Below the pieces are notes generated by a model. It ran no database searches and had not been told where the DNA came from. It saw only the letters and a program-made list of their open reading frames with translations. A stretch of DNA of 64,000 nucleotides. Origin: an uncultured Erythrobacter sp. GTDB taxonomy: Bacteria > Pseudomonadota > Alphaproteobacteria > Sphingomonadales > Sphingomonadaceae. Positions within the stretch are counted from its first letter, which is position 1. The number at the start of each line of letters is the position of its first letter. The stretch is taken from positions 861,611-925,610 of the forward strand of contig NZ_CANMIJ010000001.1 in NCBI RefSeq assembly GCF_947497915.1, written 5' to 3'. Of the stretch, positions 49,125 to 58,651 are shown piece by piece. Position numbers and translations under genes: made by a program.

Positions 49125-50606
49125 ATGACTTTTGAAACACTCGGGCTGTCTCAGCCCGTTCTGCAGGCGCTTGATCTCAAGGGCTATTCCACACCTACTC
49201 CTATTCAAGAACAGGCGATCCCGCCGGTTCTTGCTGGCCGTGATCTGTTGGGTATTGCCCAGACAGGCACGGGCAAAACGGCGGCGTTTATGCTGCCATC
49301 AATCGACCGCTTGCGGATGAGTGACAAACAAATCCCGTTCAAAAGCTGCCGTATGCTGGTGCTTGCGCCAACACGCGAACTGGCGGTCCAGATTTCTGAC
49401 AGTGCCAAGGATTACGGCGCGCTTGCAGGTCTGAAAGTGCAAGTCATCGTTGGTGGCACGTCGGTCAACAAAGACCGGAACAAGCTGCACCGCGGTACTG
49501 ATATCCTGATCGCGACACCGGGCCGTCTGCTCGATCTGATCGATCAGAAAGCCTTCAACCTAAACGGAGTCGAAGTGCTTGTGCTGGACGAGGCGGATCA
49601 AATGCTCGACCTCGGCTTTATCCACGCGCTTCGCACGATCAACAAACTGGTACCGAAAGAGCGCCAGACGCTTTTCTTCAGCGCGACTATGCCTAAGGCA
49701 ATCAAAGAGCTTGTCAGCGGGTATTGCACCAATCCTGTGCAAATTTCCGTGACGCCGGAAAGTTCGACCGCTGAAAGGGTCGAGCAGTTCCTGTTCATGG
49801 TCCAACAGGACGAGAAACAATCATTGCTTGAGATGATGCTGCGCGGACAGCACAGCGTTCCCGGTGAGCTTGAGCGCGTGCTGATCTTTACCCGAACCAA
49901 GCACGGCGCAGACCGCGTTGTGAAGAAGCTGGGTCAGCGCGGCATCGAAGCCAACGCAATCCACGGCAACAAATCCCAAGGCCAGCGTCAGCGCGCTTTG
50001 GATGAGTTTCGCCGTGGCAAAGTTTCCATTCTAATCGCAACCGATGTTGCCGCGCGCGGGATCGACATTCCTGGCGTGAGCCACGTGATCAATTACGAAT
50101 TGCCCAATGTGCCGGAGCAATATGTCCACCGTATCGGGCGGACAGCGCGCGCGGGCAAAGATGGCATCGCGATCGCGTTCTGCGCCGAGGATGAGCGCGC
50201 ATATCTGAAGGATATTCAGAAGACGACCGACGCGGAAATGGAGCGCTTGCCGCTGCCGGATAATTTCCGCGCAGTTGTTGAAGGTGTTGGCCCGACCAAA
50301 CGCGAAGTGAAACAGCGCCAACCGCGCGTCAAAGCCAAGCCGTTTCGTAAGAAACCGCAGGGCGGAGGCAAACCGCGCGGAGGCGGCGGTGGTGGTGGCA
50401 GCGCTGCCGGATCCAGCGATGGCGCATCGAAACCGAAGCAAAAGCACCAATCCCGCAAAGGCCGTCCAAACCATTCTGGTGGCGGTGGCGGTGGCGGCGG
50501 TGGTCGTCCAGGCGGCGGCAATCGCCGTGGTGGTTCGGGTCGTCATGGCGGCTCAGGTGGTGGGGGCGGTGGCGGCCAGCGCGGCCCACGATCTTCGCAA
50601 GGCTAA
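49125..50606 (+). CDS. DEAD-box RNA helicase, RhlE-like
   Basis: This 493-residue ATP-dependent RNA helicase has the Q motif (GYSTPTPIQEQAIP), motif I AQTGTGKTAAF (about 45-55), PTRELA, motif II VLDEADQM (DEAD), SAT, motif V ATDVAARGIDIPG and motif VI HRIGRTARAGKDG. After residue 390 comes a Gly/Arg/Lys-rich tail of about 100 residues with runs of glycine, which is low-complexity and probably contacts RNA. The length and RhlE-type core fit a ribosome or mRNA remodelling role. The repetitive DNA at about 50360-50600 encodes this tail. Confidence 0.93.
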   Translation: MTFETLGLSQPVLQALDLKGYSTPTPIQEQAIPPVLAGRDLLGIAQTGTGKTAAFMLPSIDRLRMSDKQIPFKSCRMLVLAPTRELAVQISDSAKDYGALAGLKVQVIVGGTSVNKDRNKLHRGTDILIATPGRLLDLIDQKAFNLNGVEVLVLDEADQMLDLGFIHALRTINKLVPKERQTLFFSATMPKAIKELVSGYCTNPVQISVTPESSTAERVEQFLFMVQQDEKQSLLEMMLRGQHSVPGELERVLIFTRTKHGADRVVKKLGQRGIEANAIHGNKSQGQRQRALDEFRRGKVSILIATDVAARGIDIPGVSHVINYELPNVPEQYVHRIGRTARAGKDGIAIAFCAEDERAYLKDIQKTTDAEMERLPLPDNFRAVVEGVGPTKREVKQRQPRVKAKPFRKKPQGGGKPRGGGGGGGSAAGSSDGASKPKQKHQSRKGRPNHSGGGGGGGGGRPGGGNRRGGSGRHGGSGGGGGGGQRGPRSSQG

Positions 50607-50718
50607 ACCAGCCGAGTAACAATTCCTCTCTTTGTTCCGAAAAGCGATTGTATGCGCGCGGGCGGTTGGCAATAGCCGTCGTCCGCGCCATATCGTCAGG
50701 CACACTAGGAGGACCACA

Positions 50719-52074
50719 ATGCCCGATACCGAATACGACTTTGACCTTTTCACTATCGGGATTGGTTCGGGCGGAACACGCGCCAGCCGCGTAGCCTCCG
50801 CTCACGGTGCCCGCGTTGCCGCAGCCGAAGAATTCCGCGTTGGCGGAACCTGCGTCATTCGGGGCTGTGTACCGAAAAAGATGCTCGTTTACGGTGCACA
50901 TTTCGCGGAAGACATCGAAGACGCTGCCCAATTTGGCTGGACGATCGAAGGCAAAAGCTTCGACTGGGTGAAGCTGCGCGACCACGTGCAGAAAGATATC
51001 GACCGGCTCGAAGGGCTTTACGGCGAAACGCTAGACAATCACGGCGTTACCATTTTCCGTGAGCGGGCCGAGATCACAGGCGATCACGAAATCACGCTAT
51101 CCAGCGGGAAAGTCGTCACCGCGAAGTATATCCTCGTTGCCACAGGTGCCCGTCCATTCGTGCCCGAATTTCCAGGTAGCGAACACACGATCACTTCCAA
51201 CGAGGCCTTCCACCTTGATGAGGTGCCGAAGCGCATCCTGATCGCGGGAGGCGGCTATATCGCCAATGAATTTGCAGGCATCTTCAACGAATTTGGCAGC
51301 CGCGTGACCATCGTCAATCGCTCCGATGTGATCCTGCGCAGCTACGATGCTTCATTGCGCGACCGTTTGTTACAAATCTCCCTCGCGAAGGGTATCGAGT
51401 TCTGTTTCAACGCCGAATTTGAGAGCATTGAAAAGAACGACGATGGCTCGCTTAGAGTCAAAATGACGGGCCATGATGCGCGCGATTTCGATCAAGTCAT
51501 GATCGCCACGGGCCGCGTGCCCAATATCGAAGGCCTAGGCCTCGATAAAGTCGGCGTGGAGCTTGGTAAGAAGGGCGAGATCAAGGTCGACGAATTCAGC
51601 AAAACGAACATTGATTACATCTATGCCGTTGGCGACGTGACAGACCGGGTCCAGCTAACGCCTGTCGCAATCCGTGAAGGCCAAGCCTTTGCCGACAGCG
51701 TATTTGGTGATGTCGAGCCTTACGCCGTGGATCATTCCTGCATTCCAAGTGCAGTGTTCAGCCACCCGCCCATAGCATCTGTTGGCATGACAGAAGGCGA
51801 AGCGCGCAACTCGCTCGGCAATATAAAAGTGTTCCAGTCCGATTTCCGCGCGATGAAAAATGTCGTGGCAGGGCGGAATGAACGCAGCCTCTATAAAATG
51901 ATCGTCGACGCGGCGAATGACAAGATCGTGGGCATCCACATGATCGGTCCTGAATCGCCAGAGATTATGCAGGCAGCCGCCATCGCGGTGAAAGTCGGCC
52001 TGACTAAAGCGGACTTCGATTCAACGACTGCGATCCACCCCACCATGGCCGAAGAGCTGGTCCTGTTTAAGTAG
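50719..52074 (+). CDS. gor: Glutathione-disulfide reductase
   Basis: This 451-residue flavoprotein disulfide reductase has the FAD motif IGIGSGGTRASR, the redox cysteines in GGTCVIRGCVPKKM (C-x4-C, about 43-56), the NADPH-binding IAGGGYIANEFAG (about 175-187) and the C-terminal dimer His in AIHPTMAEELV (H-x4-E). It reduces oxidised glutathione with NADPH. The ATG at 50719 has AGGAGGACCACA upstream, and longer in-frame versions are not family-like. It lies 13 bp upstream of an SDR gene. Confidence 0.93.
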   Translation: MPDTEYDFDLFTIGIGSGGTRASRVASAHGARVAAAEEFRVGGTCVIRGCVPKKMLVYGAHFAEDIEDAAQFGWTIEGKSFDWVKLRDHVQKDIDRLEGLYGETLDNHGVTIFRERAEITGDHEITLSSGKVVTAKYILVATGARPFVPEFPGSEHTITSNEAFHLDEVPKRILIAGGGYIANEFAGIFNEFGSRVTIVNRSDVILRSYDASLRDRLLQISLAKGIEFCFNAEFESIEKNDDGSLRVKMTGHDARDFDQVMIATGRVPNIEGLGLDKVGVELGKKGEIKVDEFSKTNIDYIYAVGDVTDRVQLTPVAIREGQAFADSVFGDVEPYAVDHSCIPSAVFSHPPIASVGMTEGEARNSLGNIKVFQSDFRAMKNVVAGRNERSLYKMIVDAANDKIVGIHMIGPESPEIMQAAAIAVKVGLTKADFDSTTAIHPTMAEELVLFK

Positions 52075-52087
52075 GGAGCCGGATAGC

Positions 52088-52810
52088 ATGGACATCCAAG
52101 GAAAGACGGTTCTGCTTACAGGCGGAACGGCCGGAATCGGCAAGGAAATGGCGCTCCAGCTGAAAAAGCTGGGCGCCGCCGTTGTTGTGACTGGCCGGAA
52201 TGCAGAGCGGGTTGCCGCGATGCAGGCTGAGGGGTTTGAAGTGATCTCGGCTGGCCTCTCTGATGCCGCCGGTGTTGATGCCCTGGTTGCCGACTGGGGC
52301 ACGCGGGAGCTCGACATCCTGATCAACAATGCAGGCCAGCTGGTCGATCATGATTTCAGAAAAGGCACCCCCGATGCCGATGCAGCGGATGATTGCATCT
52401 ATGCCAATCTAAGCGCGCCGATCCGGCTGGGCGGAGCATTGATGGAGCGCCTGAAAGCGCGGTCAGAGGCGGCCATAGTCAATGTCACAAGCGGCCTCGC
52501 GATATCGCCTGCCGCGCGTCAGCCGGTCTATTGCGCGACGAAAGCAGGGCTGCGATTCTACACATTGAGCCTGCGCGAGCAGCTCAAAGACACGAACATT
52601 CACGTGATCGAGGCTCTGCCGCCTGTGGTCGATACCCAGATGAATGACGGCAACCCGATGAAGAAAATGCCCGCCAGCGAATGCGCGCGTCAGATCATCG
52701 AGGCTATCGTGAAAAACCGCGCTGAGGCGAATATCGGCATGACTAAAGCGCTCAAAGTGACCGAAGCAATCCATCCCGCACTTGCACGTCGTATTACGCT
52801 GAAATTCTAG
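52088..52810 (+). CDS. Short-chain dehydrogenase/reductase
   Basis: This 240-residue Rossmann enzyme has the cofactor motif GGTAGIGKEMA (about 12-22), NNAGQ (about 80-84), the Ser in VTSGLA (about 138) and the catalytic Tyr/Lys in VYCATKAG (about 150-157). The pattern resembles the DltE-like SDR group often annotated as oxidoreductases of unknown substrate. It begins 13 bp after gor, so the two are probably co-transcribed. Confidence 0.88.
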   Translation: MDIQGKTVLLTGGTAGIGKEMALQLKKLGAAVVVTGRNAERVAAMQAEGFEVISAGLSDAAGVDALVADWGTRELDILINNAGQLVDHDFRKGTPDADAADDCIYANLSAPIRLGGALMERLKARSEAAIVNVTSGLAISPAARQPVYCATKAGLRFYTLSLREQLKDTNIHVIEALPPVVDTQMNDGNPMKKMPASECARQIIEAIVKNRAEANIGMTKALKVTEAIHPALARRITLKF

Positions 52811-52891
52811 AGACACTGCCGCCCCGCTAAAGTTGACGCTGCGACGCGGCTGCGGCAACGACCTTTGACCAATTGAATCAGGGGTTCGTGA

Positions 52892-54424
52892 ATGTCCGCC
52901 AATATCGCCGAAATGGAACGTCGCCGTGCTGCTGCCGAGTTAGGCGGCGGTGAAAAGCGGATCGCCGCGCAGCATGCCAAGGGCAAGCTGACCGCGCGCG
53001 AACGGATCGATGTGTTGCTGGATGAAGGAAGCTTCGAAGAGCTCGACCGCTTTGTGGAACATGACTGCGTCGATTTTGGCATGGCGGATCAGAAAGTCCC
53101 CGGCGACGGCGTTGTTACCGGATCAGGCACTATCAATGGCCGCCTCGTTTACGTTTACAGTCAGGACTTCACCGTCTTCGGCGGCTCGCTGTCGAAACGC
53201 CATGCCGAGAAAATCTGCAAGGTGATGGAAACCGCGATGAAGGTCGGCGCGCCGGTAATCGGCATGAACGACAGCGGCGGCGCGCGTATTCAGGAAGGCG
53301 TGGCGTCACTGGGCGGATATGCCGACGTGTTTCAGCGCAATGTGCTGGCATCCGGCGTCATTCCGCAGATCAGCCTGATCATGGGGCCATGCGCTGGCGG
53401 TGCGGTGTATTCGCCCGCGATGACCGATTTCATCTTTATGGTGAAAGACAGCAGTTACATGTTCGTGACCGGCCCTGAAGTGGTAAAAACGGTCACCAAC
53501 GAAGAAGTCACTCAGGAAGAATTGGGCGGAGCGATCACGCATACGACCAAGACGTCGGTGGCCGATATCGCGTTTGAGAATGACATTGACGCGCTGCTCG
53601 CAACGCGGCGGTTCTTCCAATATCTGCCGCTGTCCAACCGTGAGACCGCGCCGGTATTGCCGGTCAACGATCCCTGGGACCGTGTGGAGGAAAGCCTGGA
53701 CACCCTGATCCCTGACAACGCGAACCAGCCTTACGACATGCATGAGGTGATCGCGAAGATTGTGGACGAAGGCGATTTCTTTGAAATTCAGCCGACCCAT
53801 GCCGCGAATATCATCTGCGGCTTTGGTCGCGTCGAAGGGCGCACCGTGGGCGTGGTCGCGAACCAGCCGATGGTGCTTGCCGGCGTGCTCGATATCAACT
53901 CGTCCAAGAAGGCCGCGCGCTTTGTACGGTTCTGCGATGCGTTCGAAATTCCGATTGTGACGCTAGTTGACGTTCCCGGCTTCCTGCCCGGCACAAGCCA
54001 AGAGCTGGGCGGCATTATCAAACACGGCGCGAAACTGCTGTTCGCCTATGGCGAGGCGACCGTGCCGAAAATCACGATCATCACGCGAAAGGCGTATGGC
54101 GGGGCCTATGACGTGATGGCGTCAAAGCACCTGCGCGGGGATTTGAACTATGCGTGGCCCACCGCAGAGATCGCGGTGATGGGCGCAAAAGGCGCAGTGG
54201 AGATCATCTTCCGTCAGGATCGCGGCGACGCGGAAAAGATCGCCGAGAAAACGAAAGAATACGAAGACCGCTTCGCCAATCCGTTTGTAGCGGCACAACG
54301 CGGCTATATTGACGAAGTGATCTATCCTAGGAATACAAGGAAGCGGATCGCATTGGGGCTAAGAAAGCTGCGAACGAAGCAGCTTGAGAACCCTTGGAAG
54401 AAGCATGATAATATTCCGTTGTGA
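52892..54424 (+). CDS. pccB: Propionyl-CoA carboxylase, beta (carboxyltransferase) subunit
   Basis: This 510-residue subunit transfers CO2 from carboxybiotin to propionyl-CoA. The two crotonase-like domains show [39 protein letters not shown] (N-terminal acyl-CoA site) and the second domain [39 protein letters not shown], followed by AYGGAYDVM. The length is standard. The alpha subunit (pccA) lies about 7 kb downstream at 61284. The gene leads a methylmalonyl pathway run. Confidence 0.95.
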   Translation: MSANIAEMERRRAAAELGGGEKRIAAQHAKGKLTARERIDVLLDEGSFEELDRFVEHDCVDFGMADQKVPGDGVVTGSGTINGRLVYVYSQDFTVFGGSLSKRHAEKICKVMETAMKVGAPVIGMNDSGGARIQEGVASLGGYADVFQRNVLASGVIPQISLIMGPCAGGAVYSPAMTDFIFMVKDSSYMFVTGPEVVKTVTNEEVTQEELGGAITHTTKTSVADIAFENDIDALLATRRFFQYLPLSNRETAPVLPVNDPWDRVEESLDTLIPDNANQPYDMHEVIAKIVDEGDFFEIQPTHAANIICGFGRVEGRTVGVVANQPMVLAGVLDINSSKKAARFVRFCDAFEIPIVTLVDVPGFLPGTSQELGGIIKHGAKLLFAYGEATVPKITIITRKAYGGAYDVMASKHLRGDLNYAWPTAEIAVMGAKGAVEIIFRQDRGDAEKIAEKTKEYEDRFANPFVAAQRGYIDEVIYPRNTRKRIALGLRKLRTKQLENPWKKHDNIPL

Positions 54425-54432
54425 GCTGACGG

Positions 54433-54552
54433 ATGATTGACTTTGTAATCTCGGCTCTGATTTTCAAGATCATCGTGCTCATTGTGCTTTCTTACGTGCT
54501 GGTGCGCGATCTGCTAGCTGAAGACGGCTTCGATCACGCGAAATCGCCTTAA
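54433..54552 (+). CDS. Small single-span membrane protein (39 residues)
   Basis: The open frame ATG (54433) to TAA (54552) encodes MIDFVISALIFKIIVLIVLS, then YVLVRDLLAEDGFDHAKSP. It has one clear transmembrane helix and a polar C-terminus. It starts 8 bp after pccB on the same strand and is likely co-transcribed. Small proteins of this kind after metabolic genes are often missed. There is no known family. Confidence 0.55.
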   Translation: MIDFVISALIFKIIVLIVLSYVLVRDLLAEDGFDHAKSP

Positions 54553-54594
54553 TCGCTATCGCAAATCTTACGATCCTAACCTAGTTATTCTCGG

Positions 54595-54996
54595 ATGGTG
54601 TCAGACATACAACCAGTCCACCCTGTAACGCGCGTCGCACAGTATGCGATCGCCTTTGTATTATTTCCCGCTCTTGTGGTGACAGCCTGGAACAAGGCTA
54701 TTGGCTATGATCCATACACGGTGACAATGTTTCCAGTGAAACAGGCCATCGAAGTCACCAGCGACATGCCCGATGAACTGCGATTTCTCGGACTGTTTCT
54801 AGTATTATTGGGCGGAGGGCTGGCCCTCTTGACATTGCTCGGTGCCAAGAGGGGCGCCGCGGCCTTACTTGATGTTTGGATCGTTGTCTGGATAGGCGGT
54901 ATGATCGCGGCTTATGGCGCTTCCTTTTTTGTCGCGGCGGATTATGCAGAAGCACGCATTTTGCAGGAGAATGGCGTTGAGGCTCGGCAGACTTAA
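54595..54996 (+). CDS. Membrane protein, DoxX-like/DUF family, unknown
   Basis: This 133-residue protein has four hydrophobic segments (about 15-35, 62-82, 86-105, 108-125). The first reads YAIAFVLFPALVVTAWNKAIGYDPY. There are no catalytic motifs. Its 3' end overlaps the start region of the methylmalonyl-CoA epimerase gene, which would then be translated by coupling. The predicted product resembles small four-span membrane proteins of unknown function. Confidence 0.6.
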   Translation: MVSDIQPVHPVTRVAQYAIAFVLFPALVVTAWNKAIGYDPYTVTMFPVKQAIEVTSDMPDELRFLGLFLVLLGGGLALLTLLGAKRGAAALLDVWIVVWIGGMIAAYGASFFVAADYAEARILQENGVEARQT

Positions 54997-55414
54997 TCAC
55001 ATCGGCGTTGCAACGCCCTCCATTGCGAATTCCATTGCGCATTATCGCGACACGATGGGAGCGACGCAGATCACTGAACCGTTTGACCTGCCCGAGCAGG
55101 GCGTGAAGGTCTGCTTTGTCGACACCCCCACCGATAGCGGCATGAACGGCACGCAGATTGAGCTCATCGAGCCGTATGATGAAAGCTCGCCCATCAACGG
55201 CTTTCTCGCCAAAAATCCGGCTGGCGGTCAGCATCATATCTGTTTTGAAGTGCCTGATATCGCCAAGGCCCGCGAGGATTTTGAGACCATGGGCAAGCGC
55301 ATCCTCGGCCCGACCCGCATTGGCGCGCATGGCACGCCGATTTTCTTTCTCCACCCGAAGGATATGCAGGGCATCCTGACGGAGATCATGGAGTCACCGA
55401 GAGCAGACCATTAG
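54977..55414 (+). CDS. mce: Methylmalonyl-CoA epimerase
   Basis: This 145-residue vicinal-oxygen-chelate protein interconverts (S)- and (R)-methylmalonyl-CoA. The metal ligands are expected in LNHIGVATPS (His), GQHHICFEVPDI (His) and the final FFLHPKDMQGILTEIME (Glu). The TTG at 54977 is chosen: it gives MRLGRLNHIGVATP, the usual family start, and AGGAG lies 7 nt upstream. An ATG two codons earlier sits too close to that site. Together with pccB, mcm and pccA it completes propionyl-CoA to succinyl-CoA. Confidence 0.92.
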   Translation: MRLGRLNHIGVATPSIANSIAHYRDTMGATQITEPFDLPEQGVKVCFVDTPTDSGMNGTQIELIEPYDESSPINGFLAKNPAGGQHHICFEVPDIAKAREDFETMGKRILGPTRIGAHGTPIFFLHPKDMQGILTEIMESPRADH

Positions 55415-55463
55415 CGCCCCGTCCACATCGGCGTCTCGGCGGCGATTCAAGGGCTGCGGTTGC

Positions 55464-55595
55464 TTGGTTCTGTTGGTTCTGGGTGTCCTATTTGTGATGT
55501 CCCTGGAGGGGCAGAGCATCTTGCAATTCGTGTGGACCGCAATCACAACTTTCGTCCAATTGATTGCGATCATGGTCAGCCAAATGATGAGCTGA
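55464..55595 (+). CDS. Possible small membrane protein (43 residues)
   Basis: A frame beginning TTG at 55464 with AAGGG upstream encodes a strongly hydrophobic 43-residue peptide (LVLLVLGVLFVMS, then QFVWTAITTFVQLIAIMVS). Two possible membrane segments are seen and the frame is in the intergenic space between mce and the enoyl-CoA hydratase. A longer, overlapping frame (55460-55669) in another phase has no protein-like character. Low confidence, but the hydrophobic pattern is better than chance. Confidence 0.35.
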   Translation: MVLLVLGVLFVMSLEGQSILQFVWTAITTFVQLIAIMVSQMMS

Positions 55596-55665
55596 TCACG
55601 CTCTTGCGCATCGCTATCATCCGCGCCAAAGACAGTTGCGAAACGAAACGCTTGGGAGAGCTTCT

Positions 55666-56439
55666 TTGACCTACGAGACCATTCGCGTCGAAACCGACGG
55701 ACCGCTCACCACGATTACCCTGAATCGTCCCGAACGCCTCAATGCGATGCCGCCGCAAATGGCGAATGAAATCGGTCAGGTGTTCTATGATCTGGGCGAT
55801 GCGCGCGCAGTTTTGATCACAGGCGAGGGCAAAGGCTTTTGCTCCGGCGCTGATCTATCCGCGCGCAGCAGCGACAGCAAGGGCGGCTCGCATGAGGCAC
55901 TTTCCAACCATTACAACCCTGCAATCAGCCAGATTCTGCGCGCGAAAGTGCCGGTGATCTGCGCGGTAAACGGCCCTGCGGCGGGCGTTGGGTGCAGCCT
56001 TGCGCTGGCCGCCGATTTTACCATTGCGGGCAAAAGTGCGTATTTCCTGCAAGCCTTTGTCAATATCGGCCTTGTGCCCGATGGCGGCTCCACTTGGATG
56101 CTGGCCCGCGCAATCGGCCGCGCGCGCGCCACACGCATGATGATGCTGGGTGAGAAGATCGGCGCAAGCCAAGCCGAGGCTTGGGGCTTGATCTACAAAT
56201 GCGTGGACGATGCGGCTTTGATGGACGAAGCGCGCGCGCTTGCCGCGAAGCTCGCCAATGGTCCTACGGTCGCGTATTCGCATATCAAAGGGAACATCGG
56301 CGCGGCGCTGGATGGCACATTGCCGCAGGTCTTGCAGGCCGAGGCGGAGGCTCAGGCCATCGCCGGTGCAAGCGATGACGCGAAAGAGGGCGGACAGGCA
56401 TTCCTCGATAAGCGCAAGGCTGAATTCAAGGGAAGTTGA
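55666..56439 (+). CDS. Enoyl-CoA hydratase/isomerase family protein
   Basis: This 257-residue crotonase-fold enzyme has the oxyanion-hole segments GKGFCSGADLSA (about 58-69) and AVNGPAAGVGCSLALAADF (about 100-118), plus the FVNIGLVPDGGSTW motif (about 128-141), which carries Asp in place of the second catalytic Glu. This is the PaaG/isomerase-like subgroup. It may hydrate or isomerise a 2-enoyl-CoA feeding propionyl-CoA formation. The TTG at 55666 follows GGGAG at good spacing; a TTG ten codons upstream has no ribosome site. Confidence 0.85.
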   Translation: MTYETIRVETDGPLTTITLNRPERLNAMPPQMANEIGQVFYDLGDARAVLITGEGKGFCSGADLSARSSDSKGGSHEALSNHYNPAISQILRAKVPVICAVNGPAAGVGCSLALAADFTIAGKSAYFLQAFVNIGLVPDGGSTWMLARAIGRARATRMMMLGEKIGASQAEAWGLIYKCVDDAALMDEARALAAKLANGPTVAYSHIKGNIGAALDGTLPQVLQAEAEAQAIAGASDDAKEGGQAFLDKRKAEFKGS

Positions 56440-56497
56440 GCCGCAGCCTCTTTTGCCCCCCTTTCGTGCGGCTCCAATGTGTGATTAGAGGCTCAGC

Positions 56498-58651
56498 ATG
56501 ACTGAAAAACGTACCCCCGCAGACTGGAAAGCCCTCGCTGATAAAGAATCGAAAGGGCGCGACCTAACGTGGTCGACGCCTGAGGGCTTCGATATCAAGC
56601 CGCTATATACCGAAGCCGATCATGCCGATTTCGATCCCGGCCTACCTGGCTTTGCGCCGTTCACGCGCGGGGTTAAGGCCAGCATGTATGCAGGCCGTCC
56701 GTGGACGATCCGCCAATATGCGGGCTTTTCGACTGCGGAGGAATCCAACGCATTTTACCGCCGCAATCTTGCGATGGGGCAAAAAGGGCTGTCGGTCGCT
56801 TTCGATCTGGCCACCCACCGCGGATATGACAGCGATCACGCACGCGTTGTTGGCGATGTCGGCAAAGCGGGCGTGGCGATTGATACGGTTGCGGATATGG
56901 AAGTGCTGTTCGACCAAATCCCGCTCGACACGATGTCCGTTTCGATGACGATGAACGGCGCGGTCATCCCGGTGATGGCGTTTTATATCGTGGCAGGAGA
57001 GCGTTCCGGTGTGTCAGCTGAAAAATTGTCGGGTACGATCCAGAACGACATCCTCAAAGAGTTTATGGTGCGCAACACCTACATCTATCCGCCAGAGCCA
57101 AGCATGCGGATTGTGTCGGATATTATCGCCTATACATCGGCCAACATGCCGCGTTTCAACAGCATCTCAATTTCGGGCTATCACATGCACGAAGCCGGCG
57201 CGACGGCGGTGCAGGAGCTCGCCTTCACCATCGCCGATGGTAAGGAATATGCCGAAAAGGCGATGGCGACGGGCCTCGATATTGATGCGTTTGCAGGGCG
57301 GCTTTCGTTCTTTTTCGGCATCGGCATGAACTTCTTTATGGAGATCGCCAAACTGCGCGCCGCGCGGACGCTTTGGTACAAAGTGATGGACGGACTGGGT
57401 GCGCAAAGTGAGCGGTCGAAAATGCTGCGCACGCACTGCCAAACATCCGGTGTCTCTCTGCAGGAGCAAGACCCTTACAACAACGTGATGCGGACCACGA
57501 TTGAAGCAATGGCCGCGACATTGGGCGGCACGCAATCGCTCCACACCAACGCACTGGATGAAGCGATTGCGCTGCCGACCGATTTCTCAGCCCGGATCGC
57601 GCGCAACACTCAGCTGGTGCTGCAAGAGGAAAGCGGCATCACCAACGTCGTCGATCCGTTGGGCGGTTCGCATTATATCGAAGCTTTGACCGCGACGCTG
57701 GTTGAGGAAGCGGAAAAGCTGATTGCAGAGGTCGATGCAGCCGGCGGGATGACGGCTTACGTTGCGACCGGAGCGCCGAAGGCCGCGATTGAGCGCGCCG
57801 CAGCGGAAAAGCAGACCGGTATCGATAAAGGCGAAACCGTAATCGTCGGTGTGAACAAATATCGCAAAGACGAAGAAGACCCCATCGATACGCTCGACAT
57901 CGACAATGCGAAGGTACGCAAAGGCCAGATTGCGCGGATTGAACAGGTGCGCACGAACCGAGATGAGGCCGCTTGTCAGGCCGCGCTTGCTGCGCTGACC
58001 GACGGATCATCGGGCGGCGGAAATGTGCTCGAACTCGCAGTGGAAGCGGCGCGTCACGATGCGACGCTGGGCGAAATTTCGATGGCTATGGAAACGGTCT
58101 TTGGCCGCCATGATGCAACGCCGAAACCAGTAACCGGTGTTTACAAAAGCGCTTACGAATTTGATCGCCGCTGGGAGCAGGTTACAGACGGCGTTGATGC
58201 AGTGCGGCGCCGTTTGGGCCGTAAACCGCGCATCATGGTCGCAAAAATGGGTCAGGACGGCCACGATCGCGGCGCGAATGTCATCGCCAGTGCGTTCTCG
58301 GACATGGGCTTTGAGGTCGTGTCAGGCCCGCTGTTTCAGACACCGCAGGAGACATGCGACAACGCGATTGAAGCCGATGTCGATGTGGTCGGGGCAAGCT
58401 CGCTTGCGGCAGGGCACAAAACTCTGATCCCTGAATTGATTCGCTTGCTGAAAGAGGCGGGTCGCAGCGATATCAAAGTGACGGCGGGCGGGGTGATCCC
58501 GCCGCAAGATTACGACTTCCTGCGCGAAGCAGGGGTGCAGGGCATCTATGGCCCCGGCTCCAACGTAGTCGAATGCGCCGCCGATATTCTCACACTGCTT
58601 GGGCACAATATGCCGCCGCTGGGTGAGGGGCTGGACGAGGCGGCGGAGTGA
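56498..58651 (+). CDS. mcm: Methylmalonyl-CoA mutase
   Basis: This 717-residue homodimeric-type mutase is adenosylcobalamin-dependent and forms succinyl-CoA from (R)-methylmalonyl-CoA. The N-terminal TIM barrel shows [55 protein letters not shown] and [12 protein letters not shown]. The C-terminal cobalamin domain carries [14 protein letters not shown] with the D-x-H-x-x-G base-off motif (about residue 600), then [12 protein letters not shown]. Its stop overlaps the start of an esterase gene by 4 bp. No MeaB chaperone gene is visible in the window. Confidence 0.96.
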   Translation: MTEKRTPADWKALADKESKGRDLTWSTPEGFDIKPLYTEADHADFDPGLPGFAPFTRGVKASMYAGRPWTIRQYAGFSTAEESNAFYRRNLAMGQKGLSVAFDLATHRGYDSDHARVVGDVGKAGVAIDTVADMEVLFDQIPLDTMSVSMTMNGAVIPVMAFYIVAGERSGVSAEKLSGTIQNDILKEFMVRNTYIYPPEPSMRIVSDIIAYTSANMPRFNSISISGYHMHEAGATAVQELAFTIADGKEYAEKAMATGLDIDAFAGRLSFFFGIGMNFFMEIAKLRAARTLWYKVMDGLGAQSERSKMLRTHCQTSGVSLQEQDPYNNVMRTTIEAMAATLGGTQSLHTNALDEAIALPTDFSARIARNTQLVLQEESGITNVVDPLGGSHYIEALTATLVEEAEKLIAEVDAAGGMTAYVATGAPKAAIERAAAEKQTGIDKGETVIVGVNKYRKDEEDPIDTLDIDNAKVRKGQIARIEQVRTNRDEAACQAALAALTDGSSGGGNVLELAVEAARHDATLGEISMAMETVFGRHDATPKPVTGVYKSAYEFDRRWEQVTDGVDAVRRRLGRKPRIMVAKMGQDGHDRGANVIASAFSDMGFEVVSGPLFQTPQETCDNAIEADVDVVGASSLAAGHKTLIPELIRLLKEAGRSDIKVTAGGVIPPQDYDFLREAGVQGIYGPGSNVVECAADILTLLGHNMPPLGEGLDEAAE

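Noticed and set aside
50360..50600. GC-rich repeat array
   Set aside because: The repetitive GGTGGCGG-type DNA is the coding sequence of the Gly-rich tail of the DEAD-box helicase.
55460..55669. 69-codon frame as a gene
   Set aside because: Sequence lacks regular structure and no ribosome site is seen; another phase in the same gap has a more protein-like hydrophobic frame.
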